From: Ferruginibacter sp.
Lineage (GTDB): Bacteria; Bacteroidota; Bacteroidia; Chitinophagales; Chitinophagaceae
Direction of reading: 5' to 3'
NCBI RefSeq assembly: GCF_028288465.1
Contig: NZ_JAQBNR010000022.1
Location: 233,525-297,524 of the forward strand
Length of the DNA stretch: 64,000 bases
The position numbers and the translations under genes were made by a program. Position 1 is the first letter of the stretch; every line of letters begins with the position of its first letter. Below are positions 26,819 through 35,836 of the stretch, piece by piece. Below the pieces are notes generated by a model. It searched no databases. It was not told the origin of the DNA and saw nothing but the letters and a program-made list of their open reading frames with translations.

Positions 26819-27265
26819 ATGAAAAAAGAATATTGGATCAACGTAAAACATGTTGATAACAGGCTGGTGGTTTTTTTAAATGGCGAAACAATCTGGGATA
26901 GCGGCATTGTACACGACGATCCGGAGTTGAATCAGTTTATTAATATAACAGATCAGCTGCAGATACATTCCAGCCATTTAAACGAACTTATTTTTGAGGG
27001 CTTTAATGACTCTTACACCAGTGATACCTCCAATGGCGATGCTTCCAACAGCGATTTAAACCCCTGGCATTTCCACTACCGCGTTTTCACCCGCACGGTC
27101 GACGGTACCGGAAATGTAATAGAAAAAGATATGCTGGCACCGTATAACGAGAAGCATATGTCTAACCCAAATATCAGGGCCATTAATAACCGGTATCAAA
27201 TCATTCGCAACAGCGAAGAATTTAAGGTGATTTCAAATTCATTGTCCCAAAATTTCTATAATTAA
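26819..27265 (+). CDS. Hypothetical protein, unrecognised
   Basis: 148 residues, soluble, no signal peptide. Visible segments include YWINVKHVDNRLVVFLNGET, HSSHLNELIFEGFNDSY and NPWHFHYRVFTRTVDG. The alternation suggests a beta-sandwich (galactose-binding-like) domain, but no family is recognised. It has its own regulon-type promoter and its own terminator, so it appears to be a monocistronic member of the stress regulon. Confidence 0.7.
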   Translation: MKKEYWINVKHVDNRLVVFLNGETIWDSGIVHDDPELNQFINITDQLQIHSSHLNELIFEGFNDSYTSDTSNGDASNSDLNPWHFHYRVFTRTVDGTGNVIEKDMLAPYNEKHMSNPNIRAINNRYQIIRNSEEFKVISNSLSQNFYN

Positions 27266-27364
27266 ACCCGATTGCTGTACCTAAGAAAGTGGCATTGATA
27301 ACCGGCTCCATAGTCCGGTATCTAAGCACCCCATTTTATATCCACTGTCAGTTCATGGAAAAAC

Positions 27365-27403
27365 AAAAGTAAATGCAGCTTATCCAACGTTGCATTTACT
27401 TTT
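27365..27403 (+). terminator. Rho-independent terminator upstream of thioredoxin
   Basis: AAAAGTAAATGCA (27365-27377) pairs perfectly over 13 bp with TGCATTTACTTTT (27391-27403) across a 13-base loop and ends in TTTT. It closes the transcript of the preceding hypothetical gene. Confidence 0.8.
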
Positions 27404-27501
27404 ATCCGCTTAAATGTCTAGATTGATGTTTTAAGAAACAAGTGTTCTGTTCGTCAATGGACGCCTTCTTTCATAAATAAGTCCGTTAACGCTTTCAAAA
27501 T

Positions 27502-27546
27502 GTAACTATTGTTACCAATCTATGCTACACTTTGGTTTTAATTTTG
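27502..27546 (+). promoter_or_regulatory. Candidate thioredoxin promoter with a GTAAC-N4-GTTAC dyad
   Basis: GTAACTATTGTTAC (27502-27515) is centred 30.5 bp before TAATTTTG (27539-27546), a perfect TAnnTTTG. The geometry equals that of the TGA-N6-TCA promoters nearby but the dyad differs (GTA-N8-TAC type), suggesting another CRP-family activator. Confidence 0.45.
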
Positions 27547-27618
27547 CAGTACAAAAATCCGCCTGACCAGACTATTAAACATGATAGTAACGCGATTGCT
27601 AAAAATAAAATTTTCTTT

Positions 27619-27921
27619 ATGACATTTAATCAAATGATACAATCAGACAAACCCGTGCTGGTAGATTTTTCAGCCGAATGGTGTGGCCCCTGCAAAATGA
27701 TGGCGCCCATTTTAAAAGAAGTAAAAAAAGAAATTGGTGACACGGCTACCATCATTAAGGTAGACGTGGATAAAAATCCCGCTGCAGCCAGCGAATACCA
27801 GGTGCAGGGTGTGCCAACCCTGATCCTGTTTAAAAATGGCAAACCGCTGTGGCGGCAAAGTGGCGTTGTCCAAAAATCGGGCCTCGTAAGCATCATTCAA
27901 AAATTTACCGTTAACTCCTGA
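27619..27921 (+). CDS. Thioredoxin
   Basis: 100 residues from MTFNQMIQSDKPVLVDF (27619); the longer frame adds 29 residues without likeness. The active site FSAEWCGPCKMM at about 14-25 and the cis-Pro segment VQGVPTLILFKNGK are complete. A cytosolic disulfide reductant. It stands alone between the hypothetical gene and the USP cluster with its own promoter. Confidence 0.93.
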   Translation: MTFNQMIQSDKPVLVDFSAEWCGPCKMMAPILKEVKKEIGDTATIIKVDVDKNPAAASEYQVQGVPTLILFKNGKPLWRQSGVVQKSGLVSIIQKFTVNS

Positions 27922-28091
27922 TCCGCAGCTTGTCAATACAGGCTACAATTTGCCAATAAATGTATACATACAACACTGCAGCCATTCTACTTTTAAAATA
28001 GAGGCGATGGCTGCATTTTTGATTGACTGTATAATTTAGCTAAGCCCTCGTTGTTATCTTACCTGACTGTTTTTCTCCTTCCCTCAATTAC

Positions 28092-28156
28092 TGACCAAAA
28101 TCACCTTTTCTATTATCTGCTATCATTTGTTGGCACTGCCTGCCGTTTTACTTTCA
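28092..28156 (+). promoter_or_regulatory. CRP/FNR-like promoter of the USP cluster
   Basis: TGACCAAAATCA (28092-28103) and the half-conserved TATCTGCTATCA (28114-28125) are 22 bp apart, followed after 23 bases by TACTTTCA (28149-28156). The first USP starts at 28195. Confidence 0.7.
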
Positions 28157-28194
28157 TGCAATATTGAAGTACTTAACAAGCAAAAAAAAGCTGT

Positions 28195-29016
28195 ATGAAA
28201 AAGATAATCATCGCATTTGACAATACTCATTTTTCCGAAGGTGCTTTTGAATTTGCCCGAAGGTTAAATGAGCTACAACCAGTTTTACTTACTGGTATTT
28301 TTTTGCCACAGGCTGAAATTGCCTACCTCTGGAGTTATGCCGGTGGGGTAAGCGTGCCATTTATTCCCCAACTGGAAACAGATGATGCAGAAATGGTAAT
28401 GGAAAATATTGAGCATTTTAAAAAACAATGCATCAGCAACAATATCGACTTCAGGGTACACAAAGATTTCTATGATCTTGCGCTGCCGGAGTTAAAAAAA
28501 GAAAGCCGCTTTGCAGACCTGTTATTAATTGGCACTGAAAGCTTTTACAAAAACATGGGCACACATATGCCCAATGAATATTTACGCGATACCCTGCACG
28601 ATATTGCCTGCCCGGTGTTGCTGGTGCCTGAAAAATATGATTTTCCCGAAAGCATTATCCTCGCATATGACGGAAGCAATGAAGCCGTATTTGCCATTAA
28701 GCAGTTTGCGTATCTTTTTCCAGAACTAACCGGGTTAAAAACGATGCTGGTATATGCCCACAAAGACGCTTCAAAAGATATCCCGGATAAGATACAGATT
28801 GAAGAACTGGCGGCCCGGCATTTTAGCGATCTCACTTTATTTAAGTTGAATACAGATCCCAAAAAAAACTTCAGTTCCTGGGTGAACCAGGCAAAATCGG
28901 CCATACTGGTAAGCGGCTCTTATGGACGGTCCGGCATATCCCAGCTCTTTAAAAACAGCTTTATCCAGGACATAATAACCGATCATAAGCTGCCCGTCTT
29001 TATCGCTCATAAATAA
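28195..29016 (+). CDS. Universal stress protein, two-domain (USP 1)
   Basis: A 273-residue protein with two tandem UspA folds (about 1-145 and 155-273). The first begins KKIIIAFDNTHFSEGAFEFA and ends IACPVLLVPE. The second begins SIILAYDGSNEAVFAIKQFA and ends with GSYGRSGISQLF, close to the ATP-binding GxxGRS motif. First of three consecutive USP genes. Such proteins support survival under energy or oxygen limitation in other bacteria; the exact role here is unknown. Confidence 0.92.
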   Translation: MKKIIIAFDNTHFSEGAFEFARRLNELQPVLLTGIFLPQAEIAYLWSYAGGVSVPFIPQLETDDAEMVMENIEHFKKQCISNNIDFRVHKDFYDLALPELKKESRFADLLLIGTESFYKNMGTHMPNEYLRDTLHDIACPVLLVPEKYDFPESIILAYDGSNEAVFAIKQFAYLFPELTGLKTMLVYAHKDASKDIPDKIQIEELAARHFSDLTLFKLNTDPKKNFSSWVNQAKSAILVSGSYGRSGISQLFKNSFIQDIITDHKLPVFIAHK

Positions 29017-29099
29017 CTTGCAGAACGGATTTTGCTATACTACCGGCAATTGCCAGCGTTGTGTAACCGCAGAATACGTTACCTGAAAATATTTTAACA

Positions 29100-29939
29100 A
29101 TGGAAAAGATTCTTTTAGCAATTGATGCCAGGGTAGTAAATAAGAATTCGCTGGAGTTTGCCTGTTATCTCGCCAGGTTAACAAGATCGAAAGTAACAGG
29201 GGTGTTTTTAGAAAACCTGGTAGCAGATGAAAAACCCGTCTTGAAAAAAGCTTATGGCAGGGCCTATGTAAACTGGGAGATAAATGAGGCTTCGCAGGAA
29301 TATCAAACCAAAGTACAACTGATTGAGAACAATGTCCGGCTTTTTAAAGAAAGCTGCATACAGCAGGAAGTATGCTTTCAGCTGCACCGTGACCGGGGTG
29401 TGCCAGAGACAGACCTGTTGGAAGAAACCCGTTTTGCAGATATACTTGTAGCAGATGGGGCGCTGAGTTTTACAAAACAATTTGCAGGCACACCGAGTAG
29501 TTTTGTAAAAAATATTCTTACAAAAGCAGAATGCCCGGTGATTATTGCACCAGAACGCTTTGACGGAATTGATGAAATTGTATTCACCTACAATGGATCC
29601 GCATCATCATTGTTTGCCATCAAACAATTCACCTACCTGTTGCCGGAGCTGAGCAATAAAAAGGCAACTATACTTCAGATAAATGAAGCCGGCGAATGGC
29701 ATGATCCTGATAAATACAAATTTAAAGAATGGCTGAAGGATCATTATACCGACCTTCACTTTGAAGCGCAAAAAGGAAATACGGATAGCATTTTATTTGA
29801 AGCTTTGTTTACCAGAAAAAATATGCTCCTGGTGATGGGATCGTACGGCAGAAATGCCTTATCACAGTTTATACAAACCAGTCATGCGGATATGCTTATT
29901 AAAACGGTAGCCCACCCCATCTTTATAACACACCGGTAA
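29100..29939 (+). CDS. Universal stress protein, two-domain (USP 2)
   Basis: 279 residues, two UspA-like folds: KILLAIDARVVNKNSLEFA at the start, CPVIIAPERFDGIDEIVFTY at the join, and LLVMGSYGRNALSQF in the second domain (GSYGRN, partly kept nucleotide motif). It lies 83 bases after USP 1 with no promoter of its own evident, so an operon is likely. Confidence 0.92.
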   Translation: MEKILLAIDARVVNKNSLEFACYLARLTRSKVTGVFLENLVADEKPVLKKAYGRAYVNWEINEASQEYQTKVQLIENNVRLFKESCIQQEVCFQLHRDRGVPETDLLEETRFADILVADGALSFTKQFAGTPSSFVKNILTKAECPVIIAPERFDGIDEIVFTYNGSASSLFAIKQFTYLLPELSNKKATILQINEAGEWHDPDKYKFKEWLKDHYTDLHFEAQKGNTDSILFEALFTRKNMLLVMGSYGRNALSQFIQTSHADMLIKTVAHPIFITHR

Positions 29940-29990
29940 ACCGTTACGGCCTAAACCATATTGCAATCATTTATAAACAGAACCATGTAT

Positions 29991-30830
29991 ATGAAAAAGA
30001 TAATCGCCGCATTTGACGGACTTAATTATGCAGAAAATACAGAAGCATATGCTGTGCAAATTGCCCGGCAGGAAAAGATGCATTTGTTTGGAATATTTTT
30101 AGACGACCCTACTTACACCAGTTATAAAATTTACGACCTTATTACAAAAGAAGGTGTAAACAATACTAAGCTTAAAAAACTGGAAGCAAAAGATAAAGCC
30201 ACCCGTACCGCAGCGGCCGAAAATTTTGAAAGCGCCTGCCGGAAATCCGGTCTTACCTATGCCATACACCACGACCACAACACACCTATACTGGAACTGA
30301 AACATGAAAGCATTTATGCCGACCTGCTGGTGATTAATGCAAAAGAAACATTGACACATTACCCCGAGAAAGTGCCTACCCGTTTTATCCGCGACTTGCT
30401 GACCGATACGCAATGCCCGGTATTACTGGTACAGGATACTTATCAGCCTATCAATAAAATAATTTTGCTCTTTGATGGTGAACCAACATCAGTGCACGCC
30501 ATCAAGATGTTCAGCTACCTGCTGCCGCATTTAAAGGAACTGGAAACAGAAGTAATTTCAGTAAAACCTGCTGACACTTCGCTGCATGTACCCGATAATA
30601 AACTGATGAAGGAGTTTATGAAAAGGCACTATCCCCATGCCAGCTATACCATTGCTAAAGGCTGGCCGGAAGATGAAATTGTAAAACGGTTAAAAAAACA
30701 GGCAACCGGAGCGCTGGTCGTTTTGGGCGCCTACAAAAGGGGTAGTGTGAGCCGCTGGCTGCGGGAAAGTATGGCAGATACCCTGATGAAGGAAATAAAG
30801 CTGCCACTTTTTATAGCCCATAATAAATAG
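29991..30830 (+). CDS. Universal stress protein, two-domain (USP 3)
   Basis: 279 residues from MKKIIAAFDGLNYAEN (29991); ATG 29985 is two codons upstream and equally possible. Two UspA-like folds are joined at CPVLLVQDTYQPINKIILLF. The second carries LVVLGAYKRGSVSRWL in place of the usual GSxGRS, so nucleotide binding in it is doubtful. It sits 51 bases after USP 2 and is the last of the row. Confidence 0.9.
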   Translation: MKKIIAAFDGLNYAENTEAYAVQIARQEKMHLFGIFLDDPTYTSYKIYDLITKEGVNNTKLKKLEAKDKATRTAAAENFESACRKSGLTYAIHHDHNTPILELKHESIYADLLVINAKETLTHYPEKVPTRFIRDLLTDTQCPVLLVQDTYQPINKIILLFDGEPTSVHAIKMFSYLLPHLKELETEVISVKPADTSLHVPDNKLMKEFMKRHYPHASYTIAKGWPEDEIVKRLKKQATGALVVLGAYKRGSVSRWLRESMADTLMKEIKLPLFIAHNK

Positions 30831-31190
30831 CCATGCTGTTCCAGTGAATATCTATTCAAAAATGTTAGCTAAAGGCAAATAATAATCAGGCACCCTAACG
30901 GAGGTCCTTGCTGAAGCTTCTGATACTAAAGTATGCATAGACCGTCTATATTTCTATAAACCCGATCGCGGCGCGGACTATTTACACGTAAGATGAATGA
31001 TGGTTAGTACCTTTTTTGAGCTACTCAATTTTTTGAGCTGCCTCTAAACAGCAGTTAGCAACCAAACGTTGACCGCATTTTTTAGAAATTGAAATACACC
31101 TTAACGCAGGTATTGAAAAAAGTCTGGTAAATTTGGTTTGTTTAATAAAAAAAAGGAGTTAACGGCAGCAGCTTACTTGTAGCCAAATCA
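30831..31190. other. Spacer after the USP cluster
   Basis: 360 bases without a gene. TTTTTTGAGCT occurs twice (31012-31022 and 31029-31039) in a 17-bp step, with TTGAG/CTCAA halves between them. TGAATATCTATTCA (near 30845) is a dyad with an 8-base centre, which does not fit the N6 sites. TAAATTTG at 31128-31135 could be the -7 element of the next gene. Confidence 0.4.
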
Positions 31191-32201
31191 ATGGATTCAC
31201 TTACACATATTGCCCTGGGCGCTTGTATGGGCGAGGCTTTTGCAGGCAAAACGCTGGGTAAAAAAGCCATGCTGTGGGGCGCATTGGCCCAAAGTATTCC
31301 CGATATTGATTTTGTTTCCTCTTTTTGGTTAGATACCACTTCCGCTTTGCTGGCACACCGCGGCTTTACACACTCCCTGTTGTTTTGTGCGCTTATTACA
31401 CCCCTGTTTGCGTGGGCGGCTGAACGGCTGCACAGGCCGCATGATATCCGTTTAAAAAAATGGTTGTTGTTTTTTGGAGGTGTAATTTTCATCCATATTT
31501 TTATTGATGCCTTTAATAACTACGGTGTTGGCTGGTTTGAACCTTTTAATCACCGGCGCATCAGTTTCAATGCCATTTATGTTGCAGATCCATTTTTCTC
31601 CATCTGGCCGGCAATTGCCTGCGGAGCCTTGATAGGTATTAGAAAAAGTAATAACCGCCGAAAAAAATGGTGGCAGGCAGGGCTTGGCCTGGGTGCCCTT
31701 TACCTGGTGTATTGTTTGTTCAATAAATCTATCATCAACCGTAATGTAAAAGATATTTTACAGCGTCAACATATTCACTATACACAATATTTTACAACGC
31801 CCGCACCCTTGCAAAACTGGCTATGGTTTGTGGTGGCTGGCGATGGCAAGGGATACTACGTTGGGTACCGTTCTGTTTTCGATAGTAAAAAAGAAATGAG
31901 TCTTCAGTATTTCTCCCGAAACGATTCATTGCTTCAACCCTATTTACAGCAGGAAAATCTACAGCAACTCATTCGTTTTTCGCAACAATTTTATACGGTA
32001 GAAAAAAGGAATGACACGTTGCTTTTTAATGACCTCCGTTTTGGACAGGTAATTGGCTGGCAAAATCCAAAAGAAAAATTCGCCTTTCATTATTTTTTGC
32101 AATACCCTGCTGAAAATAAGCTCGTAGTGCAACGCGGCCGTTTCCAGGGATGGACGAGCCAAACGGTTGAAGCATTAATCAAAAGAATAAAAGGAAATTA
32201 A
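31191..32201 (+). CDS. Membrane-bound metal-dependent hydrolase, YdjM/YbcI (DUF457) family
   Basis: 336 residues. MDSLTHIALGACMGEAF and HRGFTHSLLFCAL give the conserved His residues, and FIDAFNNYGVGWFEPFNHRR gives the Asp/His set of the DUF457 family. About five hydrophobic helices span 20-190, and the last 130 residues form a soluble domain. Often annotated as a phospholipase C-like metal hydrolase; the real substrate is unknown. It has no TGA-N6-TCA promoter. Confidence 0.85.
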   Translation: MDSLTHIALGACMGEAFAGKTLGKKAMLWGALAQSIPDIDFVSSFWLDTTSALLAHRGFTHSLLFCALITPLFAWAAERLHRPHDIRLKKWLLFFGGVIFIHIFIDAFNNYGVGWFEPFNHRRISFNAIYVADPFFSIWPAIACGALIGIRKSNNRRKKWWQAGLGLGALYLVYCLFNKSIINRNVKDILQRQHIHYTQYFTTPAPLQNWLWFVVAGDGKGYYVGYRSVFDSKKEMSLQYFSRNDSLLQPYLQQENLQQLIRFSQQFYTVEKRNDTLLFNDLRFGQVIGWQNPKEKFAFHYFLQYPAENKLVVQRGRFQGWTSQTVEALIKRIKGN

Positions 32202-32280
32202 CGCAGCTAATAAGCGCTTGTTATTTCTTCAGGGGCTGGTTGCTTCATTATCCTTCCTCTTCCGAAAATGAATAATCAAC

Positions 32281-32323
32281 TGATGGCCATCATTGTTTAT
32301 AATAATGGTTGCTATTACTTTTA
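32281..32323 (+). promoter_or_regulatory. CRP/FNR-like promoter of the Atl1-like/PNPOx pair
   Basis: TGATGGCCATCA (32281-32292) is a perfect 12-bp palindrome. TACTTTTA (32316-32323) follows after 23 bases, identical in sequence and position to the hydrogenase promoter. No second dyad at 22 bp is recognisable. Confidence 0.66.
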
Positions 32324-32411
32324 TCTGTGAACACATGGAATGATGAAACTTTGCTGCCATGAACAGCTTCCAGTATGTAATTCAACCTCTTTGAACCGCA
32401 AAACAAATCAA

Positions 32412-32954
32412 ATGAAAGCAGGGAAAAATTTCTCCGGATGGAGAATAAAACTTGAAAAAGCAATAGCCCCTAAAATAGTAGAAGTCCCCGAGAAATGGGC
32501 CAGCAAAATAGGACACGGAAAGATGCTTGTACCAACGCCCATGCTTGTTGATGGCGTTATAAAAAAAATACCGAAGGGCCAACTCGCAACAGTAAATACT
32601 ATCCGCAGCTTCCTGGCACAAAAGTTTAACACAGACCTGACTTGCCCATTGACCACCGGCATTTTTTTAAATATAGCTGCACATGCAGCCGAAGAAGACA
32701 AAATGAAAGGAGAAAAAAAAATTACTCCTTATTGGCGTGTACTGAGAGAAGGAGGTTTTCTAAACCCCAAATTTCCCGGCGGCGCAATCATGCAGTCTAT
32801 TTATTTAAAAAGAGAAGGATTTGAGGTGCTACAGGGCAAAGGCAAAGACTTGTTTTTTGTAAAAGATTATGATAAAAAATTAGCCGTATTGAATCCATAT
32901 TCAAAAGGAACAACTTTAAAAAAACGGGTAATTGCTAAAACCAGCATGATATGA
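32412..32954 (+). CDS. MGMT/Atl1-like DNA-binding domain protein
   Basis: 180 residues from MKAGKNFSGWRIKLEKA (32412). The core IPKGQLATVNTIRSFLAQKF ... TPYWRVLREGGFLNPKFPGG follows the winged-helix DNA-binding domain of alkylguanine DNA methyltransferases. The alkyl-acceptor PCHR motif is absent (PYWRVLR instead), as in alkyltransferase-like (Atl) proteins. It may bind alkylated or other damaged DNA without repairing it. The stop overlaps the start of the next gene by 4 bases. Confidence 0.75.
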   Translation: MKAGKNFSGWRIKLEKAIAPKIVEVPEKWASKIGHGKMLVPTPMLVDGVIKKIPKGQLATVNTIRSFLAQKFNTDLTCPLTTGIFLNIAAHAAEEDKMKGEKKITPYWRVLREGGFLNPKFPGGAIMQSIYLKREGFEVLQGKGKDLFFVKDYDKKLAVLNPYSKGTTLKKRVIAKTSMI

Positions 32955-33406
32955 TTGGCGTTTTATCAGCAGGCGAAGTTGAGTTGCTTTTGAAAATACA
33001 GGTAGTTGGCCATTTAGGTTGCACTGACGGCTACAACACCTATGTGTATCCTGTTAATTATGTATACGATGATCATTTTATTTTTTGCCATTCAACGCTC
33101 GGTGCAAAACTGGATATGATGCGAAAAAATAACCGCGTGTGCTTGCAGGTTGAGGAATGTATTGATTTTACACATTGGAAAAGTGTGATGGTACAAGGCA
33201 TTTTTCAGGAACTGGAAGAAGAACGGGATCGTTATACAGCGATGAAAATGTTTGCCGAAAAAAATTTACAACAAAAAATAAATCAGCCGGTATTGGCGCA
33301 TAATACCACTGTTAACGGTACGCAAGTAAAATGGCATGTAAAAAACCGTCCTGTATTTTTCCGGATTGTTATTGATGAAAAAACGGGCCGCTACGAAAAT
33401 GATTAG
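32951..33406 (+). CDS. Pyridoxamine 5'-phosphate oxidase family flavin-binding protein
   Basis: 151 residues of the PNPOx-like split barrel, NimA/Rv-type: VGHLGCTDGYNTYVYPVNYV, FIFCHSTLGAKLDMMRKNNRV and CLQVEECIDFTHWKSVMVQG. It probably binds FMN or F420/haem; reaction unknown. ATGA overlap with the Atl1-like gene makes them one operon. PNPOx proteins and USPs recur together in dormancy-type regulons. Confidence 0.88.
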   Translation: MIGVLSAGEVELLLKIQVVGHLGCTDGYNTYVYPVNYVYDDHFIFCHSTLGAKLDMMRKNNRVCLQVEECIDFTHWKSVMVQGIFQELEEERDRYTAMKMFAEKNLQQKINQPVLAHNTTVNGTQVKWHVKNRPVFFRIVIDEKTGRYEND

Positions 33407-33516
33407 CCTGCCGTTCATAAAGTTTCCTTTTTATTTTATTGAGCAACTTTTAAAAGCAATGGCGAAAGCAGTATTTTGACGGGTACACAAATACGCTGTC
33501 ATTAATATTCAGGGGG

Positions 33517-33580
33517 TGATGTCATTCATCTTTTCGATTGATTCATGTCATAATACTGGCGGAGAATTGCGCTAACTTTA
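33517..33580 (+). promoter_or_regulatory. Double CRP/FNR-like promoter of pfkB-fbaB
   Basis: TGATGTCATTCA (33517-33528) and TGATTCATGTCA (33539-33550) are complete dyads 22 bp apart. TAACTTTA (33573-33580) lies 22 bases downstream as -7 element, 18 bases before the pfkB ATG. There is no -33 TTTG, which suggests an activator-dependent promoter. Confidence 0.78.
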
Positions 33581-33598
33581 TCAACAATTCTACACTTT

Positions 33599-34534
33599 AT
33601 GCATCGCATTGTTACGATTACGTTTAGCCCCTGTATTGATAAAAGTACTTCCGTCGCTGCTTTACTTCCTGAAAAAAAATTGGCGTGCGCCACTCCCAAA
33701 CTGGAGCCGGGCGGTGGTGGCATTAATGTAGCCCGGGCCATCAAAAAGTTGGGTGGCGTTGCAACAGCCATTTACCCTTCCGGCGGCTACACCGGTCGTT
33801 ATTTCGATCACCTCCTCGAAAAAGAAGATATTCCGGTTGTGATCATCAACTCATCCAATGAAACGAGGGAAAATATTATCGTATACGATGACAGCACCGG
33901 CAACCAGTACCGTTTTGGTATGCCTGGCACACCGTTGAATGATGCGGAATGGAAAGCATGCCTGCAGGCTGTAAAAGATATTGACGACATTGGGTTTATT
34001 GTCGCCAGTGGAAGTTTGCCACCGGGCGTACCGCTTAACATTTATGCGCAACTGGCAAGGCTGGCCAAAAATAAGGGAGCGAAATTTGTTGTAGATACCT
34101 CCGGCGAAGCATTGAAAGAAGCTGCAGACGAAGGTGTGTATCTTTTAAAACCGAATCTTGGGGAACTATGCACGCTGGCCGGGAAAACAGCTTTATTGCC
34201 AGCAGACATTTTAGTTGTTGCAAGACAAATAATTGCTGCCGGCAAATGTGAAGTGCTGGTGATATCCATGGGGGCACAAGGTGCCATGCTGGTTACAAAA
34301 GAACTGGCGGAAATTATTACTCCGCCGGACGTAAAAAGAAAAAGCACTGTGGGAGCGGGTGACAGCATGGTAGCCGGAATTGTTTGGCATCTTTCAAATG
34401 GACATGAACTCATGGAAGCTGTGCAGTTTGGCGTTGCCTGCGGTACTGCGGCTACGTTAAATGAAGGAACACAATTATGTAATAAAGAGGACGTGGAATT
34501 AATATTTGATCAACTCAAAATAGCTGTTCAATAA
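33599..34534 (+). CDS. pfkB: 6-phosphofructokinase II (PfkB/Pfk-2)
   Basis: A 311-residue ribokinase-family kinase that matches E. coli Pfk-2 almost motif by motif: LEPGGGGINVARAIKKLGG, VASGSLPPGV, VDTSGEALK, KPNLGEL and KSTVGAGDSMVAG with the catalytic Asp, then GTAATLNEGTQLC. It phosphorylates fructose 6-phosphate at C1 with ATP. A 1-phosphofructokinase or tagatose-6-phosphate kinase is less likely given the match. It lies 56 bases before fbaB, giving a two-step glycolytic pair. Confidence 0.92.
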   Translation: MHRIVTITFSPCIDKSTSVAALLPEKKLACATPKLEPGGGGINVARAIKKLGGVATAIYPSGGYTGRYFDHLLEKEDIPVVIINSSNETRENIIVYDDSTGNQYRFGMPGTPLNDAEWKACLQAVKDIDDIGFIVASGSLPPGVPLNIYAQLARLAKNKGAKFVVDTSGEALKEAADEGVYLLKPNLGELCTLAGKTALLPADILVVARQIIAAGKCEVLVISMGAQGAMLVTKELAEIITPPDVKRKSTVGAGDSMVAGIVWHLSNGHELMEAVQFGVACGTAATLNEGTQLCNKEDVELIFDQLKIAVQ

Positions 34535-34590
34535 ATGTGCCTGTATAAATATTAGAAAAGTTCGTTTGTTAATTAACATAAAATACAATC

Positions 34591-35664
34591 ATGACTACCG
34601 ACGAAATAACCGCCCTGATTGGCGACAAAAATGCAGCCCTGCTTTCTCATACCTGCGAAACGGTTACAAAAGATTTATTGCACCTGCCCTCGCCGGATTT
34701 CATTGACAAGGTGCTGAGCCAGTCCAACAGGAGCAATCAAACATTGCGCAGCCTGGCGTCTGTTTATAAACACGGACGGTTAAGTGGCACAGGTTATCTT
34801 TCAATATTACCCGTTGACCAGGGCGTTGAACACAGTGCAGGAGCTTCCTTTGCGCCTAACCCAATATATTTTGATCCGGAAAATATTATCCGCCTTGCAA
34901 TAGAGGGCGGCTGTAACGCTGTGGCTTCCACCATTGGCGGCCTGGCTATGCTTTCCAGAAAATATGCGCACCAGATACCATTTATTGTAAAACTAAATCA
35001 CAACGAATTACTTACATACCCCAATAAGTTCGACCAGGTAATATTCGGGTCGGTACGGGAGGCATGGAATATGGGTGCAGCGGCCATTGGTGCCACTATC
35101 TATTTTGGCAGTGAAGAAAGCGACCGGCAGATAAAGGAAGTAAGCCAGCTTTTTGAGGAAGCGCATTCTCTTGGAATGGCAACTGTTTTATGGTGTTATT
35201 TAAGAAACCGGGTTTTTAAAAGAGCCGATGCCGATTATCATGTTTCGGCCGATCTTACCGGGCAGGCCAATTACCTGGGCGTAACCATACAGGCAGACAT
35301 CATTAAACAAAAATTACCGGCCAACAATGGCGGCTATAAAATGCTGAATTCAGAAAGCATGAGTTACGGAAAATGGGACGAACGGATGTATACAGAACTT
35401 ACTACTGCTAACCCGATAGACCTTTGCCGTTACCAGGTACTCAATTGTTTTATGGGCCGGGCGGGGCTGATCAATTCCGGCGGTGCATCTGCAGGCGAAA
35501 CTGATTTAAAGGAAGCGGTACTAACGGCGATCATCAACAAACGTGCTGGCGGCACTGGCCTTATTTCGGGCCGAAAGGCCTTTCAGCGGCCGTTTACAGA
35601 GGGCATTGCGCTGCTGAATGCCATACAGGATGTTTACCTGGACGAAGCAATTACTGTTGCATGA
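34591..35664 (+). CDS. fbaB: Class I fructose-bisphosphate aldolase (FbaB/DhnA type)
   Basis: A 357-residue TIM-barrel aldolase close to E. coli Fba[61 protein letters not shown] and [14 protein letters not shown]. The Schiff-base Lys should be the one in ADIIKQKLP. It cleaves fructose 1,6-bisphosphate made by the preceding PfkB. It belongs to the same regulon-type transcript as pfkB. Confidence 0.94.
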   Translation: MTTDEITALIGDKNAALLSHTCETVTKDLLHLPSPDFIDKVLSQSNRSNQTLRSLASVYKHGRLSGTGYLSILPVDQGVEHSAGASFAPNPIYFDPENIIRLAIEGGCNAVASTIGGLAMLSRKYAHQIPFIVKLNHNELLTYPNKFDQVIFGSVREAWNMGAAAIGATIYFGSEESDRQIKEVSQLFEEAHSLGMATVLWCYLRNRVFKRADADYHVSADLTGQANYLGVTIQADIIKQKLPANNGGYKMLNSESMSYGKWDERMYTELTTANPIDLCRYQVLNCFMGRAGLINSGGASAGETDLKEAVLTAIINKRAGGTGLISGRKAFQRPFTEGIALLNAIQDVYLDEAITVA

Positions 35665-35836
35665 TCTTTTTGCAAATTGTTTCTGCAGCTTAATAAAACA
35701 AATGCTGCAACGGTTAAGGTTTGGTAAAACAAACGAGCCCGATCCAAATTCATACAACATAAAGTAATGAAGCGGCTGAATAAATTGTGTAACTTTTGGT
35801 TTTTATCAACGGCCATAATGCCGTAAAAAAATATCT

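Noticed and set aside
30843..30858. TGAATATCTATTCA before the DUF457 gene as a regulon site
   Set aside because: The centre is 8 bases instead of 6 and it lies about 340 bases from the gene.
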